From Marinobacter orientalis (GTDB lineage: Bacteria > Pseudomonadota > Gammaproteobacteria > Pseudomonadales > Oleiphilaceae), in contig NZ_SRZX01000004.1 in the NCBI RefSeq assembly GCF_004792665.1, positions 186,001 through 250,000 on the forward strand: 64,000 nt of DNA, written 5' to 3'. The notes below the pieces were generated by a model that was given only the letters and a program-made list of their open reading frames with translations, had not been told where the DNA came from and did no database searches. Position numbers and translations under genes: made by a program. Positions 62,127 to 64,000 of this stretch are shown here, one piece after another; position 1 is the first letter of the stretch; each line of letters starts with the position of its first letter.

Positions 62127-63313
62127 TGACCAATCAATACTATGAGTTTTTCTGCCCGGTTAAGGTAATTGCCGGTAAAGCGGCCCTGGAACACATTCCC
62201 TACGAGCTGACCGGCCTCGGTGCCGGACGTCCGATGATTGTGACCGATAAGGGCGTTCGCGCCGCCGGCCTGCTTGACCCCGTGATTGCCGCCTGTGAAG
62301 AGAGCGGCCTGGAAATCATCAGTATCTACGATGACGTCCCGCCGGACTCTTCGACCGGCGTGGTAAAGGACATTGCCGGCATCTACCGCCGTGAAAAGTG
62401 CGATTCTCTCATCGCAGTCGGCGGCGGGTCTGCGATTGATACGGCCAAGGCCGTGAATGTCCTGGTGTCCGAGGGCGGTGACAACATCGCCGAATACAGT
62501 GGCGCGGGGACCATCAAACACCCGCTGAAACCGTTCCTGGTGGTTCCGACTACGGCAGGCACCGGCTCTGAGGTCACCTCCGTTGCGGTAATAACCGACA
62601 CCGCCAAGTCAGTCAAACTGCCATTCTCGTCCTCGTTCCTGCTTCCCAACGCAGCGGTAATCGACCCGAGGATGACCCTGACACTGCCACCGCACATCAC
62701 AGCAGCCACCGCCATGGACGCCATGACCCATGCCACGGAAGCATTCACCTGTATGGCGAAAAATCCGCTCAGCGATGCCTATGCAACCGCGGCCATCAAG
62801 AAAATCAGTACTTCCCTGCTGGAGGTCATGGATAATCCGAAAGACAGCGACAACCGGCTGGAACTGGCGCAAGCCTCGACCATGGCCGGCATCGCCTTCT
62901 CCAATTCCATGGTAGGCCTGGTTCATGCCCTCGGTCATGCTACCGGTGCCATCTGCCATCTGCCCCATGGCATGTGTATGAGCCTGTATCTGCCTTACGT
63001 GCTGGAATACAACCTGGAGACGATCCGGGCTCCATTGGGCGAACTCCTGCTCTATCTTGAAGGCCCGGAAGTCTATGCCGCCACACCTGCCAGCCGCCGC
63101 GCAGAGGCCAGTATTTCTGCCATTCGCAAGCTGCGGGATGAGCTTTTCAAGCGTTGCAGGTTGCCGCGCACGCTGAAAGAAACCGGCAGCGTAGAGGAAC
63201 ATCAACTGGACACCATCGCCGAAATGGCCATGGATGACGGCTCCGTGATGTTCAACCCGAAAGAAGTGACGCTGGAAGACGCCCGAGCAGTTCTCAGGCG
63301 GGCCTGGGCCTGA
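62126..63313 (+). CDS. Iron-containing alcohol dehydrogenase
   Basis: 395 residues, type III Fe-dependent alcohol dehydrogenase. NAD(P) site in DSLIAVGGGSAIDTAKAVNV, PTTAGTGSEVTSVAVITD, the iron-site segment DAMTHATEAFTC with the metal-binding D and H residues, and HALGHATGAICHLPHGMCMS with further His ligands. Oxidises or reduces an alcohol/aldehyde, probably an aliphatic one. Translationally coupled to the SCP2-like gene. A long-chain substrate is a plausible inference from that neighbour. Confidence 0.93.
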   Translation: MTNQYYEFFCPVKVIAGKAALEHIPYELTGLGAGRPMIVTDKGVRAAGLLDPVIAACEESGLEIISIYDDVPPDSSTGVVKDIAGIYRREKCDSLIAVGGGSAIDTAKAVNVLVSEGGDNIAEYSGAGTIKHPLKPFLVVPTTAGTGSEVTSVAVITDTAKSVKLPFSSSFLLPNAAVIDPRMTLTLPPHITAATAMDAMTHATEAFTCMAKNPLSDAYATAAIKKISTSLLEVMDNPKDSDNRLELAQASTMAGIAFSNSMVGLVHALGHATGAICHLPHGMCMSLYLPYVLEYNLETIRAPLGELLLYLEGPEVYAATPASRRAEASISAIRKLRDELFKRCRLPRTLKETGSVEEHQLDTIAEMAMDDGSVMFNPKEVTLEDARAVLRRAWA

Positions 63314-63333
63314 CGGATAAGAGCATCTGACCT

Positions 63334-64000
63334 ATGCGAAACCCAGCATCCAGCCGGCGCCTGCCGACAGTCACTGTCTCACTGGCACTGGCATTCTCAT
63401 TACTGTCAGGGCCTTTTGCACTCGCCGCCGGGCAGTCCATCCAGCAGGAGGATGAACGGGTTTTCCGGTTTAACGTCTCTCCCAATGGCTACCCTCCCTA
63501 TCTGATCAACGAAAACGGAAAACACTCCGGCATCATGTGGGACGTGGTCAAAGTAATTTCAGGTCGCCTGGGCTACCGGGTTATTCCCGAAGCGATACCC
63601 CGCAAACGTGTTGACCAGTTGCTATCCGAGGGCTACATCGACGGCACGACCCGGGCAAAAGAGTGGACGGACAACCCTGAGCAGTTTGCCTTCACCAAAC
63701 CGGTGGTAAGTATCGAGGAAGTGCTGTTTATACCCAAAGATTCGGACCTGGAATTTGAAGCACCAAAAGACCTGTTCTCGCTCACACTGGTAACCCACCT
63801 GGGCTACCGCCACCCTGTCCTTGAGCCCCATTTCCAGTCTGGCAGGATCAAACGTTTTGACGTTTCCCGTGACAAGGACATGTTCACCTACGTACTCCAC
63901 GGGGAGGACATGGATGCTGCGATTGCGGACCGGCTGGTCGGCAGGTGGATTTTGCGAAACGAAGGCATGCAGAACGAGTTCCGCACCTCATCAAGAACAC
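63334..64000 (+). CDS. Periplasmic solute-binding protein, 5' part
   Basis: The first 222 codons are in the window and the gene runs off the right end without a stop. Signal peptide (PTVTVSLALAFSLLSGPFALA) then a family 3 extracellular solute-binding domain: FRFNVSPNGYPPYLINENGK, SGIMWDVVKVISGRLGYRVI and the AIADRLVGRWILRN segment near the window end. Such proteins bind amino acids or similar ligands, for uptake or sensing. Starts 20 bases after the alcohol dehydrogenase and may belong to its operon. A longer sensor fusion cannot be excluded. Confidence 0.8.
   Translation, partial: MRNPASSRRLPTVTVSLALAFSLLSGPFALAAGQSIQQEDERVFRFNVSPNGYPPYLINENGKHSGIMWDVVKVISGRLGYRVIPEAIPRKRVDQLLSEGYIDGTTRAKEWTDNPEQFAFTKPVVSIEEVLFIPKDSDLEFEAPKDLFSLTLVTHLGYRHPVLEPHFQSGRIKRFDVSRDKDMFTYVLHGEDMDAAIADRLVGRWILRNEGMQNEFRTSSRT

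Overview
The window reads as chromosome of a marine or halophilic gammaproteobacterium, most like Marinobacter or a close relative. This is inferred from protein character and gene content: an EctD-type ectoine hydroxylase, a catalase-peroxidase, an RND pump, lipid-handling enzymes and several small stress proteins (HdeD, DUF3135, DUF2267, DUF3775, DUF302, DUF2835). No rRNA or tRNA gene is visible. There is no CRISPR array and no prophage.

Layout. 0-11.4 kb is an accessory zone of short gene blocks: higBA toxin-antitoxin, a serine hydrolase, YdhR/thioredoxin/zinc-finger genes, a truncated FMN reductase, the complete frdABCD quinol:fumarate reductase operon, an AT-richer diguanylate cyclase, and small envelope and lipid genes. 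The blocks are separated by seven copies of one short direct repeat (core ACCGGGACAGATTTATTT), all in the same orientation; an eighth lies at 26.7 kb. 11.4-20 kb holds a CAP-domain protein, a DJ-1/PfpI protein, a three-domain ACP/acyl-AMP ligase/acyltransferase and a large AsmA protein. 20-31.5 kb is a stress cluster with two paralogous secreted double-OB-fold proteins, HdeD, an App1-type phosphatidate phosphatase, ectD divergent from a Crp/Fnr regulator, and DUF genes. A degraded second copy of the ectD-regulator intergenic region lies beside the first OB-fold gene, so part of this cluster was duplicated.

31.7-34.2 kb has two convergent, related cation:proton antiporters. 34.5-40.2 kb is a complete tripartite RND efflux operon (outer membrane factor, membrane fusion protein, permease, with overlapping start and stop codons). 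At 40.4-43.2 kb an intact IS605-type element (divergent tnpA and tnpB, matching 21-nt subterminal hairpins) interrupts an aspartate/glutamate racemase gene; joining the flanks restores a reading frame of about 231 codons. Next come a 53-residue PEP-CTERM protein, a sterol-desaturase-like enzyme, a DUF4399 lipoprotein, a TPR protein and a CPA1-type antiporter.

48-64 kb carries a putative zinc peptidase, a glutamate-synthase-like FMN protein with two N-terminal CDGSH iron-sulfur motifs, a long acyl-ACP-reductase-like protein, dusC, katG with an OxyR-like half-site, DUF2835, a REP cluster, htpG with a good sigma-32 promoter, two PaaI-type thioesterases, an M48/TPR lipoprotein, an SCP2-like protein coupled to an iron-dependent alcohol dehydrogenase, and the 5' part of a periplasmic solute-binding protein cut by the window end.

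Functional themes are lipid and fatty-acid handling (acyl-AMP ligase/acyltransferase, acyl-ACP reductase-like protein, SCP2-like protein, thioesterases, phosphatidate phosphatase), osmotic, pH and oxidative stress tolerance, and anaerobic fumarate respiration. The most unusual structures are the repeat-punctuated block array at the left, the duplicated OB-fold/regulatory module, the cleanly reconstructable IS605 insertion, the very small PEP-CTERM protein, and the uncommon domain architectures (CDGSH-GltS and N-terminally extended AAR).
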